Assembly (NCBI GenBank): GCA_035578175.1
Contig: JAQMRL010000021.1
Location: 2,366,323 to 2,430,322, forward strand
Length of the DNA stretch: 64,000 nucleotides
Origin: Catonia carolina
Taxonomy: Eukaryota; Arthropoda; Insecta; Hemiptera; Achilidae
Direction: 5' to 3'
A program made the translations under genes and the position numbers. The notes under the pieces were generated by a model. The model ran no database searches. It worked only from the letters and a program-made list of their open reading frames with translations, and was not told where the DNA came from. Positions 21,580 to 32,272 of the stretch are shown piece by piece. Positions within the stretch are counted from its first letter, which is position 1; every line of letters starts with the position of its first letter.

Positions 21580-21845
21580 ATCATGAACAATATTAATGTT
21601 TTACAATTATTTGAAACTGTAAAACAGATTAAATTTTCCTTTATAATCAGGGATTTCCCAGGATTATTCGTATAATAATCCTGTAAAACAGAATTATCAA
21701 AAATCATTACCATAGTATAAATAGTTGTGGATAGCAAAATATTTTAGGAATTATAATTTTAAAGTACAAGCAGAATTTTTTTTGTAATTTATTGGAAAAC
21801 TTTGTTGTACATGAAAGTTTTACATACTAATCTTTTTCAGTAAAA
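21580..21845. repeat. Segmental repeat S, copy a
   Basis: AT-rich DNA (GGGATTTCCCAGGATTATTCGTATAATAATCCTG...CTTTTTCAG) that recurs in diverged form at about 23345-23600. Part of it (TTTATAC..AATTTTTACATACCTTT) has a further relative at 28660-28760. Function unknown. Confidence 0.6.
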
Positions 21846-21851
21846 CAAAAT

Positions 21852-22029
21852 ACGGCCGGCACGTTGGCATAGTGGTTAGCGCAACTGGCTTCTACGATGG
21901 GGCCCTGGGTTCGATTCCCGGTCAGGTCTGGTATTTTTTCATCACTCATCTTCAAGTATCATCCTTCTCACCGTCTGCATTAGCAGCAATTGCAAAACAG
22001 TCAGACGTAAAGCCAAAAAAAAAAAACAC
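21852..22029 (+). mobile_element. tRNA-derived SINE-B
   Basis: A near-perfect tRNA promoter: A box TGGCATAGTGGTTAGCGC and B box GGTTCGATTCCC. The body CACCGTCTGCATTAGCAGC matches the copy at 3972-4148; tail (A)n. Target duplication AAACAAAAT (21843-21851, 22030-22038). The 3' extension, A tail and target duplication rule out an ordinary tRNA gene. Confidence 0.85.
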
Positions 22030-22110
22030 AAACAAAATTTACTCTATTCTAAAGTAACTCTATTCTGCTAAAGAAACAGCATTTTATTCACAACACTGTT
22101 TGAAAAAATT

Positions 22111-22224
22111 ACAGAATTCAAGCAAATTTTGGGGCAATAAAACAAAATAATTGAAAATAAAATATAAATCATTGTCAATAACGATAATTTTAATTCAATT
22201 AGAACTAAAAATAGTAGTAATTTT
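22111..22224. repeat. Flank duplication F4, copy a
   Basis: About 114 bp from ACAGAATTCAAGCAAATTTT to AAAAATAGTAGTAA, nearly identical to 23168-23282 on the other side of one HINE. Confidence 0.9.
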
Positions 22225-22227
22225 AAA

Positions 22228-23161
22228 AATCTGGTGTGAAACACTCACACAACTTTCTCTTGCCAATGCAAATAATTAATAATAAACCTAACATTATTAA
22301 TAAAATATTAGAAATAAACAAAAACTAACCTCAATAAACATAACCTTATTTTAATCATGAGTGAATGACGCAAAATGACAATCGAACTCAGTTTGGCTTA
22401 AAAATTCGGAAAATCACGCTTTCACGCTAAACTAGGCTCTGTAGAGAAAAATGCTCTAAACAAAAGTTGTAGATCTTTTAATTTTTTGTAAATTTAATTA
22501 TATAGCCTACACTTTTGTCGTAAAATGCATACTAAGACCGAAATGTTAAAAAAATCGATTTTTCTCACGTTTTCGTGAGAAAAAAAACAGAAAATCGCAA
22601 ATTACCGCTAAACTAAGCGTTATACAAAAAAATGTTTGAAATAAAAGTTGTAGAATTTTACATTCTCTACAACTTTTATTAAATAACGTTTTGCGCTAAA
22701 ATGCATATTAAAGCCGCAATCTTAAAAAGAAAATGTTTTTACGTAAAAACAGCCTCACGCAGAATTTCAGCAAACATGGCGCCTACCCTATATTGTAGAG
22801 CATAAAAAATGTAGTAAACCAGTTGATTTTAAAAAAAATCGTAGGACTAGTTTTTGAGAAAATCGCAAAAAAGTGAAAAATTATACGAATAAACTACTAC
22901 TTCCGGTTGACCGATTTTGATGAAAATGTTCGTGTCGGGTCCGGTAGTGATATGTAACTTAAGTTTCAAGTTTCAAGTTCGTACGATGTTCCGTTCTTGA
23001 GATATTCTGTTCACACACACACACACAGACCAATCGCTAAAAACATGTTTTTTGGGTTCAGGGGTCTGAAAACGTATAGATCCGGTGAAAACTCGATTTC
23101 GAAAAAACGACATGAAAACAATACTTTCCTTCCTATATATTCATATAGGCAAGAGAAAGTA
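22228..23161 (+). mobile_element. HINE, full copy
   Basis: Full copy with a short CA tract (23013-23026). Lies exactly between the F4 copies. Confidence 0.9.
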
Positions 23162-23167
23162 AAAATC

Positions 23168-23282
23168 ACAGAATTCAAGCAAATTTTGGGGCAATAAAAC
23201 AAAATAATTGAAAATAAAATATAAATCATTGTCAATAACGATAATTTTAATTCAATTAGAACTAAAAATAGTAGTAACTTTT
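23168..23282. repeat. Flank duplication F4, copy b
   Basis: Second copy of F4; only one or two differences from copy a by eye. Confidence 0.9.
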
Positions 23283-23344
23283 ATACAGCTTTCTTGCTAA
23301 TTTTCAAACATAATTTTGCCAAAATTGGAGTTAACACCTTTTAC

Positions 23345-23640
23345 CTCTAGGGCACAGTAACTTAAATTAAAACAGAATAAATTTTGCTTTATAATTAGGG
23401 ATTTCCCAAAATTATTCGTATAATAATACTGTAAAACATAATTATCAATAATCATTACCATTTTATAAATATTTGTGAGATTTATCAATTGCAAAAACCT
23501 TAAAAAGAATATCAATTTTTAAGTACAATCACAAAATCTTATTAAAATTTATTAGAATAATTTATTGTACATAAAATTTTTACGTTATCTTTTTCAGAAA
23601 AAAAAACAAGAAAGATAATTCGTTTATTAATTTTTACATA
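23345..23640. repeat. Segmental repeat S, copy b
   Basis: Diverged relative of 21580-21845 in the same orientation (GGGATTTCCCAAAATTATTCGTATAATAATACTG). Confidence 0.55.
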
Positions 23641-23646
23641 CCTTTA

Positions 23647-24042
23647 TGCCCATAACAGACAGGTGGAGTGTCAAATTATTTACACTCAATCTGTTAGTTG
23701 CAGGGCTAAAATAAATAGTTCTGTTTCTTATCACATGGTCAGTCAATTAAATGACTGAATCATTTAAGAACAGAAGAGGTAGATGTGAAAAAGACACTAA
23801 TCAGAGTTATCTCCTCTGAAAGTAATGAATTTCATTATGCAGCCAAACCCTGTGGTGAATGAAGTGAAGGTGTCATTTGCAGGGTGGAAAGTGAGTGCTT
23901 TTCGGAGGGCCTGGCATGCTGATAAGCATACACTTTCAACTCAGTGAGGAAGGCAATGGTAAACCACCTCACTCCTCGTTTTACTTAGTAAAACCTCCAG
24001 AGGTTCAAACCAGCCTTTCGGCTGTTGACCTAAACAACAACA
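23647..24042 (+). mobile_element. SINE-A, full copy
   Basis: Plus-strand copy from TGCCCATAACAGACAGG to the hairpin CAGCCTTTCGGCTG and tail CTAAACAACAACA. Target duplication ACATACCTTTA at 23636-23646 and 24043-24053. Confidence 0.9.
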
Positions 24043-24236
24043 ACATACCTTTAAATTGTAAATAAATAAAATAAATATTTCTTATTAATTTTTAACCTTA
24101 ACCCTTTATAGGGCAGTACTACGGGGTAAAATATACTTGTAAAATGTTAAATTTTGTTTTATAGGGACTTGAATAATGTACGAGTATTTCTAGTGCCAGA
24201 ACAGTAAGATATTTCTTTGTTTTGATGTCAAGCCCT

Positions 24237-24252
24237 GGTAAGTATACTTACC
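24237..24252. repeat. Perfect palindrome GGTAAGTATACTTACC
   Basis: Also present at 25983-25998 near the other end of the same element; likely a protein-binding subterminal site of the transposon. It contains a splice-donor-like GGTAAGTA on both strands. Confidence 0.7.
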
Positions 24253-24339
24253 AAGGAACGTTTATTGAAATTGGAATCACATAATGTTTATTGGTAAAAA
24301 TGCTAATTAAAACAACTTGTAGTCCTATATAACAGAAAA

Positions 24340-25085
24340 ATCTGGTGTGAAACACTCACACAACTTTCTCCTGCCAAAGCAAATAATTAACAATAAACCT
24401 AACATTATTAATAAAAATTAGAAATAAACAAAAAACTAACCTCAAAAACATAACCTTATTTTAATCATGAGTGAATGATGCAAAATGAAAATCAACCTCA
24501 GTTTGGCTTAGAAATACGGAAAATCACTCTTTCTCTCTAAACTAGGCTCTGTAGAGAAAATTGCTTTCAATAAAAGTTGTAGATCTTTTAATTTTCTATA
24601 AATTAAATTATATACACTTTTGTCGTGCATACTAAGTATGCACGACAATGCATACTAAGGCCGAAATTTTAAAAAAATCGATTTTTCACACATTTTCGTG
24701 AGAAAAAAAACAGAAAATCGCAAATTACCGCTAAACTAAGCGTTATACAAAAAATTGTTTGAAATAAAAGTTGTAGAATTTTTAATTCTCTACAACTTTT
24801 ATTATATAAAGTTTTGCGCTAAAATTCATATTAAAGCTGTAATCTTAAAAAAAAACAACGTTTTTACGTGAAAACAGCCTCACCCAGAATTTCAGCAAAC
24901 ATGACGCCTACCCTATCTTGTAGAGAATAAAAAATTGAGTAAACCAGGCGATTTTTAAAAAAATCGTAGGACCAGTTTTTGAGAAAATCGCAAAAAAGTG
25001 AAAAATTACACGAATAAACTACCACTTCCGGTTGACCGATTTTGATGAAAATGTTCGTACAATGTTCCGTTCTTGAGATATTCTG

Positions 25086-25144
<59 letters not shown>

Positions 25145-25282
25145 ACCAATCACTAAAAACATGTTTTTTGGGTTCAGGGTGTCTGAAAACGTATAGATCC
25201 GGTGAAAACTCGATTTCGAAAAATCGACATGAAAACAATACTTTCCTTCCTATATATTCATACTGTATAGGCAAGAGAAAGT
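24340..25282 (+). mobile_element. HINE nested in piggyBac-like element
   Basis: Full copy; CA tract 25087-25140. A 12-bp snap-back inverted duplication (24621-24647) interrupts the usual TTTGTCGTAAAATGCATAC. A further deletion joins TTCGTAC next to CAATGTTCCG. Confidence 0.85.
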
Positions 25283-25500
25283 AAAAATGTGTAGAATAAC
25301 TTATCGTAACTTCATATTAGCATGAATGCTTGGTTTCTCGTAAAAAACTCGAGTTTTCTAAGCACAGTACAAAAGTAACAACAAAACAACAGGGTTGCGT
25401 GCGCTGGTATGAATCCTAACAAAATTTGTGTAACTCGTGAAGCAAATGGTCTCTGCGGACTAATGTCAAAATGTGGATAGCCATTTACCAGAGAACATCT

Positions 25501-25898
25501 GTGTTGTTTAGGTCAACAGCCGAAAAGCTGGTTTGAACCTTTAGAGGTTTTACTAAATAAAAACGAGGAGTAAGGTGGTTTACCATTGCCTTCCACACTG
25601 AGTTGAAAGTGTATGCTTATCAGCATGCTAGGCCCTCCGAAAAGCACTCACTTTCCACCCTGCAAATGACACCTTCACTTCATTCACCACAGGGTCTGGC
25701 TGCATAGTGAAATTCATTACTCTCAGAGGAGATAACTCTGACTAGTGTCTTTTACACCTCTACCTCTTCTGTTCTTAAATAGTTCAGTCATATAGGTGGG
25801 TGACTACGTGATAAGAAACAGAACTATTTTTTTTAGCCCTGGACCAAACAGATAGAGTGCAATTAAAATAACACTCCACCTGCCCGTTCTGGGCATAG
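25501..25898 (-). mobile_element. SINE-A nested in piggyBac-like element
   Basis: Inverted copy; target duplication AGAGAACATCT (25490-25500, 25899-25909). Confidence 0.85.
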
Positions 25899-26129
25899 AG
25901 AGAACATCTATAAAACCATAAAATGCCAATAGGGTTCAACTGCACAGCTTATTCTTTAAAAAAAATCAACCTTATTGCCAGAGGTAAGTATACTTACCAA
26001 AGGCCTATAAAGGGTTAAGCAGCATAAATTTAAAATATAGCCTATTTGTATGATGAATTTACGTATTATAATCTCATATAATATGATTAAAGGTGTGATA
26101 TGATGGTTTATAAAAATATAATTTAGTAA

Positions 26130-26357
26130 GCAATTACCTACCGACCCTACCCCAGACCCTCACTGCTACCTACGCTGACGACACAGCGATATTAGCCCGA
26201 GACCAAAACTCTATACACGCTTCACTAACACTCCAACATCATCTCAATATTATACACGAATGGTGTAAAACATGGAAAATAAAACTTAATACGACAAAAT
26301 CCCTTCACGTAACTTTCATACTCCGTCATGGTGATTGCCCACCAGTATACATTTTTT
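26130..26357 (+). pseudogene. Jockey-type LINE reverse transcriptase, left fragment
   Basis: One open frame includes ATYADDTAILA (Tyr-Ala-Asp-Asp at 26171-26182, the polymerase active site of reverse transcriptase), then HHLNIIHEWCKTWKIKLN. It is 5'-truncated and is cut at GDCPPVYI by another retroposon. It resumes at about 26718. Confidence 0.75.
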
Positions 26358-26717
26358 TTTTTGCGCCCTGGAGACTCCAGGAGGAGTATAGGACATGTCG
26401 TCAGATATAACACCTGAAATACATATAAGAATCACACAATGTATCACTACTATCAAGAAAGAAATTCTTGTACGCTATAAAAAGTTTCACTGATCAAGTA
26501 ATTTTTCAGATTTTTTTTAAAGGACTTTAAATCCTCACAACACTTTAAAGGTTGGGGTAATTTATTCATGAATTTTCTCCCTGCATAAGTAGGTTTTTGT
26601 TCAAACAATTTTGTGGAGTGATTAGCCACATAATAATTATTCCTGTTTCTCGTGTTATGATTGTGAACATTGAAATTCTGCAGAAAATTATTTTGCCTAA
26701 CATACATAATCACCTCA
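26358..26717 (-). mobile_element. LINE 3' end inserted into the Jockey copy
   Basis: The minus strand matches the last 360 bp of the LINE at 58049-58845: EVIMYVRQN...NHNTRNRNNYYVANHSTK to the stop, then a 3' UTR ending CTCCAGGGCGC and a poly(A) tail (T run at 26349-26362). It is 5'-truncated, as usual for target-primed insertion. Confidence 0.8.
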
Positions 26718-27360
26718 ATAGACAATGAACCTCTCAAAAAAACAGATACGGTGAAATATCTCGGTCTGACTTTTGATAAACGACTAACTTGGAGCACACA
26801 TATCAAACGGAAACGCTTATTACTGAATTCCCGACTTAAACTTCTATATTCCCTACTTCACAAACGATCAAAATTACCAATGGCACAAAAATTACGCATA
26901 TATTGGTCTCTTTTGAAACCTATGTGGACATACGGGTCCCAAATTTACGGTTCAACCAAACCCTCTAACTCGCAACGAATTCAAGCATTCCAGTCAAAAA
27001 CATTACGCCTTATAGCAAATGCACCTTTTTACGTTAGCAACAAAACCTTACATACAGATTTGAAAACACCACTTGTACAAAATTCCATTGAATACCTATA
27101 CAAACGCTTTCACAAGTCACACGAACACGAGAACCCACTGGTGCGTTCACTTTCCTCCGTCCATTTACCTGATAATCCCCCTAGACGCCTTAAAAGACGC
27201 TGAAGTAGAGACCTGCTAATTTGATATACAAATTTCATTCTTGGGGAGGCACCAATGGGGGCCCTACCCCTCTCATGCCTATCATGTCATTTACATTATT
27301 ATGATAATCATCACATTTGCTTGTTGTAACATTTTACAGTTGTAAATAAAGAATTAAAAA
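26718..27360 (+). pseudogene. Jockey-type LINE, C-terminal part and 3' tail
   Basis: The frame continues with NEPLKKTDTVKYLGLTFD, LTWSTHI, and the tail region WSLLKPMWTYGSQIYGSTK, all features of the C-terminal third of Jockey-clade polymerases, to the stop at 27201-27203. A 3' UTR with ATTCTTGGGGAGGCACC and TGTAAATAAAG ends in an A-rich tail near 27360. The copy is 5'-truncated and interrupted. Confidence 0.8.
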
Positions 27361-28100
27361 GAAAAAAAAGAAAAAAGTATGCAATTTATGTTTAAGGTAA
27401 TTTTGTAATAATGTAACCTATTCCCAATTTACAGGGTCAACGGCCCAATAAATAGGCTGTATAAATAAATAAACTTAAGGTGAGACTGTCGATGGATTTG
27501 ATTAAAAATTCGATTTTCGATGTTATATGTTTTTCAATACTTCAGACCTAGATCTACCAAAAAGACATTAAATTACGTAAAAAAATTATTTTAATGAAAA
27601 AATTAAGTATTTAGCAGGTTTACCCAGAAAAATGATCATGTTACCAAGAACGAATATTTTTTGTAACTTCTCGTTTTAAAGTAAAGGGAATTTCAGTTTT
27701 TAAAATATCTGCATACTGTTTTTAATAATCTCAAAACTGTTGTTTCAGCTTTCTAACCAACTATTGATGGGAAATTTGCATGTTTGTGTAAGTTTTGTTT
27801 TTGATTTGTGCCTTTTTGTTTTTTGTCTGTTCCTGGAAATTTAGATTTTTAACATTTAGGTACATTTTTCTCGGAAACCATTAAACCCTACTAAGTAGAA
27901 ATTTTTACCAATTATTCTTCTTGTACACAGACATACACTGGCGTTTTTATTACTTTCTCAGACACTCCTAAAATTATTAATATGCAAAAAAACGCAGAAA
28001 GAAATTTGTAGTTGGGAAATTTGCATGTTTGTGTACATTTTGTTCTTGATTAGTGCCTTTTAACTGATAGCTTTTAACTGTCTAATAAAAATTGTTTCAT
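27361..28100. other. Unassigned AT-rich stretch
   Basis: A LINE-like tail (ATAAATAAATAAAC near 27475) ends an unknown fragment. Two related segments repeat CTTTT..GTTGGGAAATTTGCATGTTTGTGTA (27766-27795, 28006-28040). It may be the left part of the Tigger-like relic that follows. Confidence 0.35.
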
Positions 28101-28139
28101 ACTGTAATATATTATTGGTTACTCAGTGAAGAAGAAAAC

Positions 28140-28668
28140 GTTCCACAATTTAAGCTAGTGAAGTGAGAAACCACATAGCCGAACTTATTGAATTTGCAGA
28201 CTTCAATCCGGAATTCAATAACTATTATCTTGTCCTAAGAGAGATGCGCCAACAATTTATAAGAAAACAGTGTAGCAAAGAATCACAGAAAAAAATAATA
28301 AGTTTTTTTTCTAAGCAACCTCAAATGATCCCTGAGGATATTTGTCAACCCTCTACTTCAACAAGTGCCAAATAAATCGGTACGTAAGTACAGTGTTTTA
28401 ATTACATATCATTTTACACTGGACATTTATTATTTAACAATATTTTTACTACCGTAAATATTTTTATTTCTATACTTTTAACTTTGTTTTTTTTACTATA
28501 TACTGTACTGTAAATTCATTAAACATCGATATTTCAGACAAGTAACGTTTATTTTTTAATTTTAATTGCCTAAATTATTCAATTTTTTAGATGTAAACAA
28601 ATATTCGCGATAATTCGGACTTCACTTCCCCCCAATTAATCCGAATTAGTGAGGTTTTACTTTACATA
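28140..28668 (+). mobile_element. Tigger/pogo-like relic, right end
   Basis: The sequence ends GATAATTCGGACTTCACTT...CCGAATTAGTGAGGTTTTACTT, reminiscent of Tigger-type terminal repeats (CAGTAAAACCTC... with CCGGATTA-like repeats). The short frame at 28163-28375 gives KKIISFFSKQP, a kind of C-terminal tail common in Tigger/jerky transposases. The left end was not found. Confidence 0.5.
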
Positions 28669-28669
28669 A

Positions 28670-29574
28670 AATTTATACATAATCTTTATTAAAAAAAAAC
28701 CAAGAAAAATAAAATTCATTTATAATATTTTTACATACCTTTGAATCGTAAAGAAGTAAAATAAATCCTTTTACATCCAGTTCATAAAACAAAAACAACC
28801 CACTGAATATTACAAAAGAAAAAAAACACAATACGAAAAGCGCGCCACAGGGAAAAAACAAACTTAAAGAAAAGAAAACGGTTATTCAATTTTTTTGAAC
28901 AATTAAATTAAATATATTTAAACGCGAACACAATAAAAATTATAAACACACGAATAAATAAGTAATTAAATAATAATAATAATAATTTTTATTTATAAAA
29001 AAAAACACATAATTGAATAGTTTAAAAGTGTGAAAACACAATTCTTAAAGTTATCATAGAATAAATATTTTATTAATTATAAAAATAATTTTTCATAAAT
29101 ATATAAGTTGAAACAGATTATTACAAAGTGATACATAGACCGGAAACGCGTGCAGAAATCGTCCATGTGTTGATCTCATGTTTTGTACCAATGAGTATGC
29201 AGGCGTCCCTACTACCACCTACCAATACGTATACAAAGTTCTCTCTCTCACCCGCGTGGTCTGCTTGTTTGAAATCTTACCACCACATACCCCACCTACT
29301 TTTTTGTTACTGTAACTGCTGTTACATACGGGGGGGAGAGAGAGTGAGAGGGTAAATGAAAGAGGGAAAGGGAGGGGGAGAGAGATAAAGTAAGAGAGAG
29401 TAAATAGTTGAGGTTATGGGTTATCCCCACTACAGAAAGATATCCGACAGAGAGACATGTTGTAACATCTCACTCAGGTCTTCTATAATAATGTCTACAC
29501 GAGTTCAGCTCAACACACCATTGTAAGGTCCACACTCAGTGCGAGGTGGTAACCCTTTTCTATGCTTTGCTACG
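28670..29574. other. AT-rich then GA-rich stretch
   Basis: 28660-28760 is related to segmental repeat S. The rest is AT-rich to 29125, then a more balanced stretch with a G/A-rich run (29329-29402). No gene recognised; the frame at 29128-29355 has no family resemblance. Confidence 0.4.
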
Positions 29575-29582
29575 CTCTTGAA

Positions 29583-29803
29583 TAGCAACAGCAAGCTGCT
29601 TTTTTTCTCTCCAATGGTGGTGGGGAAACGACAAAAACTGGCGGTGGTGGTGAACGGCAGCACCGCGATCCGCGGCTCGAAGGCAGATACAGGTTACAGC
29701 TTAAATAGCTAACCACACAGCCAACTAAACTGTATACCTTCAGCAGCTTTTACCCTGTCAAAAGAATTCAATACGATTATGATAACGAAACAACAACTTA
29801 AAA
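29583..29803. repeat. Flank duplication F7, copy a
   Basis: GC-rich 200-220 bp unit (TAGCAACAGCAAGCTGC...TGGTGGTGGGGAAACGAC...GATAACGAAACAAC) found also at 30428-30645 and 32074-32272, each time followed by a HINE 5' end. Confidence 0.85.
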
Positions 29804-30427
29804 ATCTGGAGTGAAACACTTACACAACTTTCTCTTACCAATGCAAATGAATTAATAATATAACCTAACATTAGTAATAAAACATTAGAAATAAACAAAA
29901 AAATAATCTAAAACAACAAAAGCTTATTTTAATCATGAGTGAATGACGCAAAATGAAAATCGAACTCAGTTTGGCTTAAAAATACGGAAAATCACTTTCT
30001 CACGCTAAACTAGGCTCTGTAGAAAAAACGCTCTAAATAAAAGTCGTAGTCTAGATCTTTTAATTTCCTATAAATTTTACTATTTTATATAGTCTACATT
30101 TTTGTCGGAAAATGCATACTAATGCTGACTTCTTAAAAAATTGATTTTTCACACGTTTTCGTGAGAAAAACCGAAAATCGCTAATTACCGCTAAACTAAG
30201 CGTTAGCCTATACAAAAAAAATGTTTGAAATAAAAGTTGTAGGATTTTAAATTCTCTACAACTTTTATTATACATTTTTTTCGCTAAAATGCATATTAAA
30301 GCCGCAATCTTAAAAAAACAAATTTTTACGTGAAAACAGCCTCACCAAGAATTTCAGAAAACATGGCGCTACCCTATCTTGTAGAGCATAAAAAATTTAA
30401 CAAACCAGGCAATTTTTAAAAAAATCG
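29804..30427 (+). mobile_element. HINE, 5' two thirds
   Basis: From TCTGGAGTGAAACACT to AAAAATCGTAG, where it is cut and F7 copy b begins. Breakpoint overlap TAGCAAC/GTAGCAAC suggests microhomology. Confidence 0.8.
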
Positions 30428-30645
30428 TAGCAACAGCAAGCTGCTTTTTTTCTCTCCAATGGTGGTGGGGAAACGACAAAAACTGGCGGTGGCGGTGAAC
30501 GGCAGCTCCGCGATCCGCGGCTTGAAGGCAGATACAGGTTACAGCTTAAATAGCTAACCACACAATCAACTAAACTGTATACCTACATCGGCTTTTACCC
30601 TGTCAAAAGAATTCAATACGATTCTGATAACGAAACATCTTAAAC
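30428..30645. repeat. Flank duplication F7, copy b
   Basis: Second F7 copy, with a few substitutions (GGCGGTGAACGGCAGCTCC). Confidence 0.85.
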
Positions 30646-30734
30646 CTGGTGGTGTGAAACACTCACAGGACTTTCTCTTGCCACTGAAAATAATTAACAA
30701 TATAACCTAACTTTTTCATTATGTTTTTTCAATT
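30646..30734 (+). mobile_element. HINE, 5' end fragment
   Basis: About 70 bp from GTGGTGTGAAACACTCAC to ATATAACCTAAC, then broken and joined to the inverted HINE that follows. Confidence 0.7.
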
Positions 30735-32073
30735 TTTACTCTCTCTTGCCTATATGAATATGTTATTGTTTAGGTCATCAGGTGAAAGGCTGGTTTGAAC
30801 GTGTAGTGGTTTTACTATGTAAATCGAGGAGCGAAAAGGTTTACCATTGCCACAACTCACTGAGTGGAAAAGTACGCTTATCAGCATGCCAGGCCCTCTG
30901 AAAAACACATATTTTCCACTCTGCAAATGACACCTTCACTTCATTCACCACAGGGTCTGGCTGTATAATGAAATTCATTACTTTCAGAGAAGATAACTCT
31001 GATTAGTGTCACAGTACACCTCTACCTCTTCTGTTCTTAAATGATTCAGTCATTTAATTGGCTGACCATGTGATAAAAAACAGAACTATTTATTTTAGCC
31101 CTGCAACGAATAGATTTAGTGTAAATAATTTGACACTCCACTTGTCTGTTATGGGCCATAAATACCATGAAATCACCATATGAATATTAGAAAGCAAAGT
31201 ATTGTTTTCATGTCGATTTTTCAAAATCGAGTTATCACCGGATCTACACGTTTTCAGACCCCCTGAACCCAAAAAAACATGTTTTTAGAGATTGGTCTGT
31301 GTGTGTGTCTGTGTGTATACAAAACATCTCAAGAAAAGAACATCGTACGAACTTGAAACTTAAGTTAGGTACTACTAGAGGACCCGACACGAACATTTTC
31401 ATCAAAATCGGTCAACCGGAAGTAGTAGTTTATTCGTGTAATTTTTCACTTTTTGCGATTTTCTCAAAAACTGGTGCTACGATTTTATTTAAAATCGCTT
31501 CATTTACTTAATTTTTTATGCTCTACAAGATAGGGTAGGCGCCATGTTTGCTGAAATTCTGCGTGAGGCTGTTTTTACGTAAAAACATTTTCTTTTTAAG
31601 ATTGCGGCTTTAATATGCATTTTAGCGCAAAACGTTATATAATAAAAGTTGTAGAGAATGTAAAATTCTACAACTTTTATTTCAAACATTTTTTGTATAA
31701 CGCTTAGTTTAGCGGTAATTAGCAATTTTCTGTTTTTTTTCTCACGAAAACGTGTGAAAAATCTATTTTTTTTAAGATTTCGGCCTTAGAATGCATTTTA
31801 CGACAAAAATGTATAAAATGAAATTTATAGGAAATTAAGAGATCTACAACTTTAATTTCAGCATTTTTTTGTACAGTGCCTAGTTTAGCGTGAATGAGCG
31901 ATTTTTTCCGTGTTTTTAAGCCAAACTGAGGTCGATTTTAATTTTGCGTATTTCACTAATGTTTTTTGAGGTTAGTTTTTTGTTTATTTCTAATGTTTTG
32001 TTACTAATATTAGGTTTATTGTTAATTATTTGCATTGGCAAGAGAAAGTTGTGTGAGTGTTTCACCTCAGAGT
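30735..32073 (-). mobile_element. HINE, full copy with nested SINE-A
   Basis: Inverted copy whose 3' hairpin (TATATGAATAT) is split by SINE-A (30762-31177). The rest runs from 31178 to the 5' end at about 32072. Confidence 0.85.
30762..31177 (-). mobile_element. SINE-A, full copy in a HINE hairpin
   Basis: Target duplication ATATGAATAT (30752-30761, 31178-31187) lies in the HINE 3' hairpin. The 5' end carries an extra ATGGTGATTTCATGGTATTTA not present in other copies, perhaps the true 5' end or transduced sequence. Confidence 0.9.
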
Positions 32074-32272
32074 TTTTTCTCTCCAATGGTGGTGGGGAAA
32101 CGACAAAAACTGGCGGTGGTGGTGAACGGCAGCACCGCGATCCGCGGCTCGAAGGCAGATAAAGGTTACAGCTTAAATAGCTAACCACACAGCCAACTAA
32201 ACTCTATACGTTCATCGGCTTTTACCCTGTCAAAAGAATTCAATACGATTATCATAACGAAACAACTTAAAC
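32074..32272. repeat. Flank duplication F7, copy c
   Basis: Third F7 copy, lacking the first 14 bp (starts TTTTTTCTCTCCAATGG directly after a HINE 5' terminus). Confidence 0.85.

Larger units (their letters stand above)
24102..26014. mobile_element. piggyBac-like non-autonomous element
   Basis: Ends CCCTTTATAGG in inverted orientation, flanked by TTAA (24098-24101, 26015-26018). A 16-bp palindrome GGTAAGTATACTTACC stands 135 bp from the left end (24237-24252) and 17 bp from the right end (25983-25998). A HINE (24340-25282) and a SINE-A (25501-25898) are inserted in it; without them the element is about 570 bp with no coding region. TTAA and CCY-type ends mark the piggyBac superfamily. Confidence 0.8.

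Noticed and set aside
21852..21935. tRNA gene (also at 3972-4148, 7094-7248 and 42403-42480)
   Set aside because: A and B boxes are good, but three of the four have non-tRNA 3' bodies, A tails and target duplications, and the fourth shares the SINE-B head. They are SINEs.
26453..26806. 117-codon minus frame as a gene
   Set aside because: It is the C-terminal end of a LINE inserted within another LINE, matching 58480-58737.
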